Shown here piece by piece: positions 48,025-56,410 of a stretch of 64,000 nucleotides of DNA; the stretch's first letter is position 1, and the number at the start of each line of letters is the position of its first letter. The notes beneath the pieces are model-generated. The model searched no databases, was not told where the DNA came from, and saw nothing but the letters and a program-made list of their open reading frames with translations. Both the position numbers and the translations under genes were made by a program. This DNA is from Vibrio algarum. Its GTDB lineage: Bacteria; Pseudomonadota; Gammaproteobacteria; Enterobacterales; Vibrionaceae. The stretch is taken from positions 1,860,001 to 1,924,000 of the forward strand of contig NZ_JAQLOI010000001.1 in assembly GCF_028204155.1 (NCBI RefSeq), read 5' to 3'.

Positions 48025-48282
48025 ATGAAAGTTGAAGTAGTAACTTCCCTCAAGCGAAAGGCTACCAAGATTCTTGCAAAGCTACACGATAGAAAAGAGC
48101 CTATTCTGACTGCTGAGCATGGAATAACATCGGCTTATCTTGTTGGCGTTGAAGACTATGCGTTTATGTAAAATCGACTTTCTATCCTGGAAGGAATTGC
48201 AAGAGGTGAAAGAGCAGTAATAGATGGAAAAACGTTAAGCCATAAGGAAGCCAAGGACAAGATGTCAAAATAGTTGAAATAA
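48025..48282 (+). pseudogene. Dead Phd/YefM antitoxin gene
   Basis: Same length and about 90% identical by eye to the live antitoxin gene at 53508, including its promoter region from the tgctagatattattcc motif. Two stop codons disrupt it: a CAA to TAA change at 48169 and a TGG to TAG change at 48271. The operator palindrome seen ahead of the live copy is eroded here. Confidence 0.88.
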
Positions 48283-48510
48283 TATGGACTGACCCTGCTC
48301 TTTCTAATTAAAATGATATAGCTGAATATATAGCCGTAGATAATATATGTGCGGCAAAAACGTTTATCCAAACAGTTTTTACTAAGGTAAATGTTTAGAG
48401 TTATTTTCTGAATATGGACGAATTCTGAATGAAATACTGCATTTACCTTACCGAAAAGTAGTTATTAACCCACGCCTAAATTTTTATAAGATAGAAGAAG
48501 GCAACATTGA
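48270..48510 (+). pseudogene. Dead RelE/ParE toxin gene
   Basis: Counterpart of the toxin at 53753. The start codon is lost (ATG to ATA), a stop interrupts the early reading (LSN then TAA), and small deletions break the later frame. Homology fades near 48510. Loss of toxin and antitoxin together is what relaxed selection predicts when a second copy is present. Confidence 0.85.
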
Positions 48511-48551
48511 ATTTCGGTATAATTATTCTTGATTAGTGTTGTAAAAAGAGA

Positions 48552-48582
48552 AGCTAACATCGTAGTAATTACGATGTTAGCT
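48552..48582 (-). terminator. Terminator for the lipoprotein gene
   Basis: Perfect 13-base arms agctaacatcgta/tacgatgttagct with loop gtaat. On the minus strand CTCTTTTT follows. Confidence 0.8.
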
Positions 48583-48588
48583 ATTAAC

Positions 48589-50072
48589 TTAATAAATCGG
48601 ACAAACTCCGTCGTAATCGTCTAAATTGTATAGTTCAATTTGCTCTTCAGAAGGACCACAAAAATCTTCTGATGAACCATCCATATATTCTATAGTACGC
48701 TTCCATTCTTCGGTGGTCCCCCACTTAGTATATTGATCTCTTACGACTTCATTATCAGGCTGACTGTAGTCATAACTTACTTTACTTAATTTATGCGCAT
48801 TATAATCTTCTTCATTAGTTAAATCAGCGTCTATAAAGCTCAGTTCATTTAACGTATCAATGCTTAAGTTATCGGGATTTGCACTTAAATTAAAATAGGT
48901 ACTGTAAGCTGAATCGGAAATGTCTGGGGCTAAATAGTGCAACCTTACTTTGTCAGTGAGTACGCCTTCAGTTCTGAACCGAGCCTGAAGTGTTTGTTGA
49001 GCTGGGTAACCATCTAGCGTAACTGTTAAACACTCGTCCCAATCTGCGACATTGTCTTTAAAGGCGATATTTTCTATTCCATACGACACGATACTACTAG
49101 TTTGTTTGTAATCTTCCCTTACTTCACAGGTATAGAAATCATCGAACTCTTCAGACACTTCTAAAGTTCTATCGTATTCAAGCCCAATTGTTTCATCGCT
49201 GTTATAAATAATTTTATCTTCAGCATGGAAGTTTTTTTCACAACTGCGGTCAAATCTTCAGACATGACATCATAATCGAAAACATAACCGTCTTTCATTG
49301 TCACTTTTGTATAGCGAATTTGGTCACCGTCGTCTTCAAAGAAACTCACATGAATATATAGAGCGTCAGGGTCAGATTCCGATACCGAAGACTCGGCTTC
49401 ATAAGCCGCTTTTAATACCGACACTATTTCTTTAGCTTCGGTATGTAGTTCTGAATTCGCAGTTGCGACATAGTCAGTGAAGAGAGTTAATGTATTGACT
49501 GATAATTCGCTGGCCAATTCTTCTGTTTCATCGACAATTAGTCTATCTAATTCGTCGCGCATTGACTCGTCATTAGACAATTCGTCACAACTTAATGCGA
49601 AATCAATATCGTGGAGCTTACCCAATGCGCCATTCCATATTTCAGTAGTTAAAGGGGTAACGAAGACATCTGAATTATTATCGACGAGTCCTGATGGGGG
49701 AAAAGTCATTTTATAAGGAGTGCCAATAGGCTGTTCTGGGTTGTCACTATCAATTGCATCAGCGGGAACTAAGGCAACGATAGGTACCCACTTCCAACAC
49801 GCTTCAGAAGTAAGGGCATCGTCGGCAAAAGTAAAGTCTCCATCTTCACTCGTTACTACGAAAGGTTCACCATCATCTAATTGCGAGTTAAAGTTTATGT
49901 CCAAAAAAACAGTTGCACCCGATATGTAGCCATCGATCAACTTTCCGTTAACGGCTTGCGCTAAAGTATCCGTCGTACTTTCATTACTTGTGGCATTGTC
50001 GCTGCTATCTCCACCACCACAACCTAATATAACTAGAGATGATGCTGTAGCTAAAAGTAGTCCTTTATTCAT
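48589..50072 (-). CDS. Large acidic lipoprotein of unknown function (frameshift at an A7 run)
   Basis: About 494 residues when one A is added to the coding-strand A7 run (plus-strand T7, 49232-49238). Starts at the ATG at 50072 (MNKGLLLATASSLVILGCGGG) with AAGGGG upstream; an earlier in-frame ATG lacks support. The lipobox LVILGC sets the lipid-anchored cysteine. After a Ser-Thr-Asp linker comes a segment like bacterial surface Ig or carboxypeptidase-regulatory repeats (GYISGATVFLDINFNSQLDDGEP), then a strongly acidic domain of unknown fold. It lies inside the accessory array with no homologue recognised. Confidence 0.75.
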
Positions 50073-50178
50073 GATATACCCCTTCTCAATGAATGCCGAT
50101 TTGAATAGACAAAATAAAATCATCGGCTCATGGATATATTAGGAATATAGCGGGGGTTATATATAGGACATATGTCCC

Positions 50179-50990
50179 TTATACATTTCCGGCAACGGTA
50201 AAGAATGTAGTTGACGCAAAAAATTGACCTTTTTCATCTTTGTTTCGTTGGTCTTCCAACCAGGCTGTCTTCTCATTATTAGTAAGCACTCCTTTTTCAA
50301 CGGCACTCTCTAGCGAAGAAATTAATCCGGAAGCACGATCAAACTCATTCAGTGAACGAAATACAAGGTTATTAGTTTCTATTACAATGTCCTTTAGGCC
50401 ATTAGCAGCCAATGTTCCTGAGAGTTGGCGTCCAATTCGATGGTTTGTAATACTAATGCAGAGTAGGTTTACGAGTCTTTCTGTTAAAGCTAATAAATCC
50501 GAGTGGATGATAGTAGTGCCATAATCGGCTTCTGTTACTACAACGCGGCCACCAGGTTTTGTTACGCGAATAATTTCTTCTATGGCAGTGTTTGGGCTTG
50601 GTAAATGACACAGTAACCGTTCACAATGCGTTGCAGAATATGTGTTATTTTTAAAAGGTAGATGCTCAACACTTGCCGTAATGAAATTGATTTGTGGGTA
50701 TTTCACACCGTATCTGATTGTTGCTTCTTCAATCATTATCTTCGAGCTGTCAACGCCCGTAATTTTTGTTCCTTCTCCAAAATGAATCATAAAAGACCAA
50801 CAGTCAAAACCTGTTCCACTACCGACGTCTAATACAGACAGTAACCCTCCATTAGTTAGTAAATCGATACTTCTTTTTTCCAACTTACAACATTAGGGTG
50901 TTCGGATAAGACATCAAGGTATTCAATTAAATGCCGATTATCTTGGTCAACATTTTTAAATCCGACCTTAGGGTCCAATGACTTCTCCAT
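50179..50990 (-). CDS. SAM-dependent methyltransferase (frameshift at an A6 run)
   Basis: About 270 residues from the ATG at 50990 (MEKSLDPKVGFKNVDQDN), which has a strong TAAGGAG seven bases upstream inside the end of the LuxR gene. The N-terminal part is in the LuxR frame; one A added at the coding A6 run (plus T6, 50874-50879) joins SEHPNVVSWKK to RSIDLLTNGG. Class I motif VLDVGSGTGFD binds SAM; YSATHCERLLCHLP and GGRVVVTEADYG follow. It resembles small-molecule methyltransferases of the UbiE/Methyltransf_11 type; the substrate is unknown. It ends the LuxR-LuxR-methyltransferase operon. Confidence 0.82.
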
Positions 50991-51980
50991 TAGTGGCTCC
51001 TTAGAGTGTTCTAGTTCATTGATTAAATAATAATTAATCAATGATGCTCGATTGTTTAACCCCGTTTTTTTATAAATTTGAGATAGGTGGTTACGAATAG
51101 TCTTTGGAGATAAATTGAATTTTTTGGCAATTTCGTTATCGCTGCTTCCTTCACACAAGGCTTGAACAATGTCAGTTTGCCGAAGTGTTAAGTTACGCAG
51201 CGGTGAATCTGTATTTAAAGACGCAAATAGTAATCCATCCACACGTTCTAGCTTTAACAGCGTTTCTTTATCAACTTCAAATACGCCAGAGTTTAGTGAC
51301 TCTAACTGATTAGGTATCCGCAATTGGTTGTTTTTTATGTAGTCTACTTTTTTTAAAACAGAGATAAAGAGTTCTTCGGCTTCATATATGAAGCCGAAGT
51401 TATCTAAAATTGCACAAGTGCGGTTTTGACGTTTTGGTGCGTTAATTGAAGATATCAAATTGTTCCTTAATGCTTCAACCAGATGAGGCATTAACAGATG
51501 TTTAATAAAAGTGTCTTGTTCAGAAAACTCGTATCGTGTGGCTGAGTTGTATAAAGAAACAATATTCATGGTTCCTGTTGACTCAGAAATTTTCAGGGTT
51601 GAAATTACATCTTCAATGCCAAAATATTGCCCATGTTTTAGGTATATATCGTTTTGATAGTATCCATGGTTAGAAAACAATTTCTTGACACGAATAGGGT
51701 TATCAGGGCTTGCTAATATTGCTTTAACGATGGGATCTTCATTTTCATTGGGGTATAGCGCTTGGTAACTTTTCATAAATGCATATGGCTGGTTAAAAAG
51801 GTAGACATCAACGGGATTCACACTCACGTTTAAGTTAGAACAACTGACCCATAAAGCAGAGTCAAACTCTATCCAATCTTGAAGTCGAGTTAGCGCCCAA
51901 TGTTTAAAGTCGTTCAATGGGACATTGGCAGAGTGTTGATACAACTCTATTATCCATTTGTTTAATCGTTGATAGTCCAT
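50856..51980 (-). CDS. LuxR-type (GerE) transcriptional regulator 2
   Basis: 374 residues as assembled. The N-terminal part (residues 1-240) is a divergent sensory domain related to that of the neighbouring regulator. The LuxR helix-turn-helix is near residues 255-320 (TLRQTDIVQALCEGSSDNEIAKKFNLSPKTIRNHLSQIY). The frame then continues without a stop into the methyltransferase start. Either this is a real fusion, or one base is missing, in which case the gene ends at a TAA at 51004-51002 just before the methyltransferase ATG. The start at 51980 overlaps the end of regulator 1. Confidence 0.8.
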   Translation of the reverse strand: MDYQRLNKWIIELYQHSANVPLNDFKHWALTRLQDWIEFDSALWVSCSNLNVSVNPVDVYLFNQPYAFMKSYQALYPNENEDPIVKAILASPDNPIRVKKLFSNHGYYQNDIYLKHGQYFGIEDVISTLKISESTGTMNIVSLYNSATRYEFSEQDTFIKHLLMPHLVEALRNNLISSINAPKRQNRTCAILDNFGFIYEAEELFISVLKKVDYIKNNQLRIPNQLESLNSGVFEVDKETLLKLERVDGLLFASLNTDSPLRNLTLRQTDIVQALCEGSSDNEIAKKFNLSPKTIRNHLSQIYKKTGLNNRASLINYYLINELEHSKEPLMEKSLDPKVGFKNVDQDNRHLIEYLDVLSEHPNVVSWKKEVSIY

Positions 51981-52743
51981 CCACATCCTTGAATAGAAGG
52001 AAACAGCAGAACCATTGCCTGTGTACGCCCTGTTACTCCAAGTGTTTTATATAACTTTGTGAGCTTATTACGAATCGTTTTTTCGCTGAGAAACACTTTG
52101 TTCGAAATCTGTTTTGTAGACAGTCCTTCCACTAATAAATAAAGAATTTGTTGTTCTTGTTGACCGAATTGATTTAACACCGCCTGACGAGAATTATCTT
52201 GATTGATTTTTTTAACGAATGCAAAGGCTGAGTATTGGTAAATTGATTTTTTCTTGTGGTATTGACTAAGTGGGGCATCAACCATGCGATGCGATTCCGT
52301 TCTAATTGGCTGGATGATCGATGATAAAAAATCGATAGTTTGTAGGTTGCTCCCACAGAGCGATCATCGAATTCTGAAATTAATAGATATTTAGAGTTCA
52401 ATGTATTCGGAGCAGTCTGCTCCATAGAATTTTTAGGACGGTATAAACTTGTTTGGCGACTCACATTTAACGTATCGTTTTGGCTAGACGTGGCTTTCTT
52501 TGGTTTTGAACCTAACATCGACACATAAGGAATTGTTGTTGTAGGAGGTGCTCCATAATTGAAATAACTGCTACCTTGCAAGTAGCCAAAACCATCGCTT
52601 TCTCTTCTCCAAGTAGCAGAGTTAAATGGTACTACTTTAGTAATAGCTTCGAAGCTACACTGTTGAAACTCAGCAACAGATTTCGTTAAGGCATTGTGAT
52701 ATAGAAAAGCGATTAGTTCACTAAAGTCTCTGTCCCACTCCAT
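51962..52743 (-). CDS. LuxR-type (GerE) transcriptional regulator 1 (frameshift at an A7 run)
   Basis: About 260 residues after one A is added at the coding A7 run (plus T7, 52207-52213; zero frame TTA AAA AAA TCA). The N-terminal domain (ELIAFLYHNALTKSVAEFQQCSFEAITKVVPFNSATW) aligns by eye with that of regulator 2, including LMPHLV. The C-terminal helix-turn-helix is GQQEQQILYLLVEGLSTKQISNKVFLSEKTIRNKL. First gene of the three-gene minus-strand operon. Two adjacent paralogues suggest tandem duplication. Confidence 0.82.
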
Positions 52744-53068
52744 TTTGTGTCCTGATCTGTTGAATTTGTTTAAGAACTATTGGTTAAGAGTTTGGGTTAA
52801 AACTCTAATTCTAATATAGGTCAATATTTGGTCCAATAGTTAGACACATATAGTTAGACTCATAGCACGAATATATAAGATGATACTTGGAGTGTGATGT
52901 TTTTCTTTGATCGGTTTATAGAGTGGGAAATACTCGTTACTGTAAACTCCTTAGCCATTGAAAGAGAATATAGCGGGCTTTTGGTTTCGCGTATAGATGA
53001 TGCTATCTGTTTGTTTTATAAGGTTAATAGGAGGCGTTGCTGTGTTTTTTTTGTCATTATTTACGCCA
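52744..53068 (-). promoter_or_regulatory. Leader region of the LuxR-methyltransferase operon
   Basis: About 325 bases between the operon and fragment copy 3. Repeats of the form tagttagacacatatagttagactcata lie near 52838-52862 and could be a regulator site. An 81-codon open frame on the plus strand runs into the fragment and is not a credible gene. Confidence 0.35.
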
Positions 53069-53333
53069 CTATAGATAACGACTTCTCAAATGAGCCTGAA
53101 AATAATCAGCATTCAGCGTCTAACCAGTTGCCGACTTAACTATCTAATCCGTCGTCAACAAATTCCCTTTACTCCAGATATTCTACGATAACCAAGTGAA
53201 AATAGGGGATAGGTCGCCACTTCGGATCACTGAATCGACGTCTACTGTTTTCCTCATAGTCGCCATAATCTGCGCAGTATAGATCGCACCTAAAGTGTAG
53301 CTTGGGAAATAGCCAAGTGCGCCATCGGTCTAC
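53069..53333 (-). pseudogene. M32 carboxypeptidase 3' fragment, copy 3
   Basis: About 265 bases matching the end of the intact gene, most like copy 1. It contains stop codons and small changes; homology ends near cggtcta at 53333, within a few codons of copy 1's break point (the HWTDGAFGYFP region of the enzyme). It directly precedes the promoter of the live toxin-antitoxin pair. Confidence 0.85.
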
Positions 53334-53449
53334 GGTATAATGTAACCTGCATTTTTAGTTTAGTACATTGAGGCTAGTCCCTTCATTTATGTCTGCTAGA
53401 TATTATTCCAAATTTTTTTCGATGGTTAGAGTGATATTGGTAAATTTGC

Positions 53450-53495
53450 TTGTCATCTATATAGTGACACTTTAGTATCACTATATAGATGACAA
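53450..53495 (+). promoter_or_regulatory. Operator-like 18-base perfect inverted repeat of the toxin-antitoxin operon
   Basis: Arms ttgtcatctatatagtga and tcactatatagatgacaa are exact complements with a ten-base spacer. The downstream arm ends in the Shine-Dalgarno aaaggag (53494-53500), so a bound antitoxin complex or a folded mRNA would block translation initiation. Type II modules normally repress themselves this way. Confidence 0.75.
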
Positions 53496-53507
53496 AGGAG
53501 ATCTGAT

Positions 53508-53765
53508 ATGAAAGTTGAAGTAGTAACTTCCCTTAAGCGAAAGGCTACCAAGATTCTTGCTGAACTACACGATAGCAAAGAACCTATTCTGATTACTGAG
53601 CATGGAATACCATCGGCTTATCTTGTTGACGTTGAAGACTATGAGTTTATGCAAAATCGACTTTCTATCCTCGAAGGAATTGCAAGAGGAGAAAGAGCAT
53701 TAATAGATGGAAAAACGTTAAGTAATAAGGAAGCCAAGGACAAGATGTCAAAATGGCTGAAATAA
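53508..53765 (+). CDS. Phd/YefM-family antitoxin
   Basis: 85 residues: an N-terminal DNA-binding domain (MKVEVVTSLKRKATKILAELHDSKEPILITEHGIPSAYLVD) in the classic Phd/YefM arrangement, and a charged C-terminal tail (LSNKEAKDKMSKWLK) that would cover the toxin. AAAGGAG lies eight bases before the ATG. Overlaps the toxin gene by 13 bases. A dead near-copy lies at 48025. Confidence 0.92.
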   Translation: MKVEVVTSLKRKATKILAELHDSKEPILITEHGIPSAYLVDVEDYEFMQNRLSILEGIARGERALIDGKTLSNKEAKDKMSKWLK

Positions 53766-54058
53766 TATGGACTGACCCCGCTCTTACTGACTTAAATGAT
53801 ATAGCTGAATATATAGCCGTAGATAATATAAGTGCGGCAAAAACGCTTATCCAAACAGTTTTTACTAAGGTTGAACGTTTAGAGTTATTTCCTGAATCTG
53901 GGCGAATTCCGAATGAAATACCGCATTTGCCTTACCGAGAAGTAGTTGTTAACCCGTGCCGAATATTTTATAAGATAGAAGAAAGCAAGATTTTCATTCT
54001 ATTGGTAATGCGGGAAGAAAGAAATTTGAGAAAATTTTTACTGAACAAAATGAATTAA
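53753..54058 (+). CDS. RelE/ParE-family toxin
   Basis: 101 residues with the ParE pattern: WTDPALTDLNDIAEYIAVDN, a helical pair, then FPESGRIPNEI, LPYREVVVNPCRIFYKI and a terminal VMREERNLRKFL. ParE members poison gyrase, RelE members cut mRNA; the GRIP and YREV motifs favour the ParE side. Start inside the antitoxin end, so production is coupled. It abuts the carboxypeptidase 3' end on the opposite strand. Confidence 0.9.
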   Translation: MAEIIWTDPALTDLNDIAEYIAVDNISAAKTLIQTVFTKVERLELFPESGRIPNEIPHLPYREVVVNPCRIFYKIEESKIFILLVMREERNLRKFLLNKMN

Positions 54059-54064
54059 CTAAAT

Positions 54065-54092
54065 GGCTGAATCAGAAACACCTGGCTCAGCC
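54065..54092. terminator. Hairpin between toxin and carboxypeptidase
   Basis: Arms ggctga/tcagcc. Related to the hairpin at 46793, so it travels with the gene end. Confidence 0.5.
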
Positions 54093-54108
54093 TTAATTAT
54101 TTACACCA

Positions 54109-55588
54109 CTACAAGTAACGACTTCTCAAATGCGCTTGAAAGTGATCAGCATTTAACGTCTCACCAGTTGCAGATTTAACCAACTCATCCGTCGTCAATA
54201 AACTCCCTTTGCTCCAAATATTTTCAGACAACCATGAGAAAATAGGGGAGAGGTCACCACTTTGAATCACAGAATCAACATCGATAATTTTCTTCATCGT
54301 TGCCATAAACTGAGCCGCGTACATTGCACCTAATGTGTATGAAGGGAAGTAACCAAAGGCCCCATCTGTCCAGTGAATATCCTGCATACACCCATCTTTA
54401 AAGTTGCCTTGAGTGGATAAGCCCAGATAAGCATTCATCTTACTATTCCATAGCTCAGGTACATCTGTGTATGAGATTTTACCGTTCATTAAATCTCGTT
54501 CGATTTCATAGCGTAAGATGACATGAGCGGGGTAGGTAAGTTCGTCAGCGTCAACGCGAATAAAGCCTTTATCAACGCGAGTGTATAGTTTTTGAAAATT
54601 ACTGCTTTCAAAAACAGGGTCTTGTGCCCTATTAAATGCCGCTGCAGCCATTTTAGAAAGATGCTCTATAAATACGTCGTTTCTACCAACTTGCATTTCG
54701 AAAAACAGAGACTGCGATTCGTGAATACCCATTGAACGAGCTTCGCCTACGGGTAGGCCTGCTAATGATTTTGGTAAGCCTTGCTCATATCTCGCATGGC
54801 CTGTTTCATGTACGGTGCCCATTAAGGACTGGATGAAATCACTATCATCATATCGTGTGGTTAGCCGGACATCTGTAGGCACCCCACCACAAAAAGGATG
54901 GACACTTTCGTCAAGACGACCATGATTGAAATCGAACTGGAGCAGTTTCATTACCTCAAGACCTAACTGCTTTTGTGTATCGCTGGCGTAAGTACCGCTC
55001 GGCATTATGATTTTGTCAGATTTTTGCTTATCAATTGCATTATCTATAAGGTCGGGTAACCAAGTGCTTACATCGCTAAATAGCGAATCTAAAGACTCAG
55101 TGGTCGTCCCAGGTTCGTATAGGTCAAGCATGGCATCATAAGCAGAAAGTCCAGTTGCCTCGGCTCTGATTTGTGCTTCTTCTTGTGATAAAGCGACAAC
55201 TTCTTTCCAATTTTGTTTGAACCCGTTCCAGTCATTTTGCCCTCGTTGCGAGCGCCAAGCATGCTCGCACTTTGATCCAGCAAGAGATTTTTTTGTACTA
55301 GATCTTCTGGTAGAACATTTGCTTGCATCCAGTTTCTTTTCAGCTCTCGCAAGCTCGACTGTTGGTCGTCAGTGAGTGTCTCCTCTGTGGCTTGATCGAA
55401 CCAATCTTCAAGCTGTGGTGCGGTCATAAGTTTGTGAATATGAACTGAAAGCTCAGCCATCGCTTCAGAGCGAGCTTGGTTACCGCCAGACGGCATTACA
55501 GAAGCTTGATCCCAACCGCATATAGCAGCCAAATGGTTAAAATGAGAGATTTTTTTGAGTGTGCTACGAGCTGTGAATATGCAGACAT
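54109..55588 (-). CDS. M32 family metallocarboxypeptidase (two frame breaks)
   Basis: 493 residues when two one-base gaps are repaired: the coding A7 run (plus T7, 55550-55556) and a coding G3 run (plus CCC, 55240-55242). The repaired reading gives MSAYSQLVAHSKKISHFNHLAAICGWDQ, the usual family start; the ATG four codons earlier is also possible. The zinc site HETGH with HESQS downstream is intact. The family trims C-terminal residues from peptides in the cytosol. Three decayed copies of its 3' end lie downstream, so this locus is a repeated insertion target. Confidence 0.9.
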
Positions 55589-55705
55589 TGTGTTTTCCAT
55601 CGCAAAAAAACCAGTTTAACACTGTTCTAAACGATGCGAGAAGACTTGGGTTTATCTTAATTACCTGATATAACGAATTAATTGATGTTTTTTACGGTAA
55701 CATGG

Positions 55706-56353
55706 ATGCATATTTTAAATATCGAGGCGTTTTTAATAGCCATAACAATACTGACACTGACACCGGGGCTAGATACGGCAGTTGTCATTAGGAATACAAG
55801 TCGATCTGGGATGAAAGACGGTTGTGTTACCAGTTTTGGCATTTGTTTAGGTTTGTTTGTACACGCTACATTTTCCGCTATTGGTATTTCTGCCATATTG
55901 CTTCAGTCAGCAGAAGCCTTCCAAGTCATGAAGTGGGTTGGGGCTGCCTATCTAATCTATTTAGGTATCAATGGATTGCGCTCGACATTGAAAGGAGGCA
56001 GTAGCTTAAAGCTTAGTGATACATCTCATGACAAGTTTCAATTAAAACGATCTCTTAGGGAAGGCTTCCTTTCAAATGTTTTAAACCCAAAAACTGCAGT
56101 TTTTTATCTGGCCTTTTTGCCACAGTTCATTGACCCTGAATACTCACCGTTTATTCAATCGTTATTAATGGCAACCATTCATTTTTTTATTGCGATGGCA
56201 TGGCAATGTGGATTAGCGGGTGCTATAAATTTCGCTAAGCGCCTAGTACAAAATGGTTCAATAATGACGTGGATGGAAGGGTTGACGGGAGTAGTACTTA
56301 TTGGGCTAGGGATTAAGTTATTGCTCGAAGAGCCGCCCATTCCCAATACATAG
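55706..56353 (+). CDS. LysE/RhtB-family amino-acid exporter
   Basis: 215 residues from the ATG at 55706 (MHILNIEAFLIAITILTLTPG), which puts the TPG motif 20 residues in as in other family members; the open frame extends to a TTG at 55682. Six membrane helices are expected. The NPKTAVFYLAFLPQF segment near residue 130 is characteristic. It exports amino acids such as homoserine, threonine or lysine; the substrate is unknown. Shares a strong terminator with the convergent symporter. Confidence 0.85.
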   Translation: MHILNIEAFLIAITILTLTPGLDTAVVIRNTSRSGMKDGCVTSFGICLGLFVHATFSAIGISAILLQSAEAFQVMKWVGAAYLIYLGINGLRSTLKGGSSLKLSDTSHDKFQLKRSLREGFLSNVLNPKTAVFYLAFLPQFIDPEYSPFIQSLLMATIHFFIAMAWQCGLAGAINFAKRLVQNGSIMTWMEGLTGVVLIGLGIKLLLEEPPIPNT

Positions 56354-56358
56354 ACTAT

Positions 56359-56400
56359 TAAATGTAAAGAGCCAGCTAATTTATGCTGGCTCTTTACATT
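56359..56400. terminator. Strong bidirectional terminator
   Basis: Seventeen-base perfect arms aaatgtaaagagccagc/gctggctctttacattt with loop taatttat, between two converging genes. Confidence 0.92.
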
Positions 56401-56410
56401 TCAAGGAGAA

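Noticed and set aside
52894..53139. An 81-codon plus-strand open frame
   Set aside because: It runs into carboxypeptidase fragment copy 3, has no ribosome binding site and no recognisable composition, so it is probably chance.
46793..54100. Superintegron cassette array with attC (VCR) repeats
   Set aside because: Toxin-antitoxin cassettes are typical of vibrio superintegrons, but I see no attC-like repeats between genes and no integrase. The repeated element is a carboxypeptidase gene end instead.
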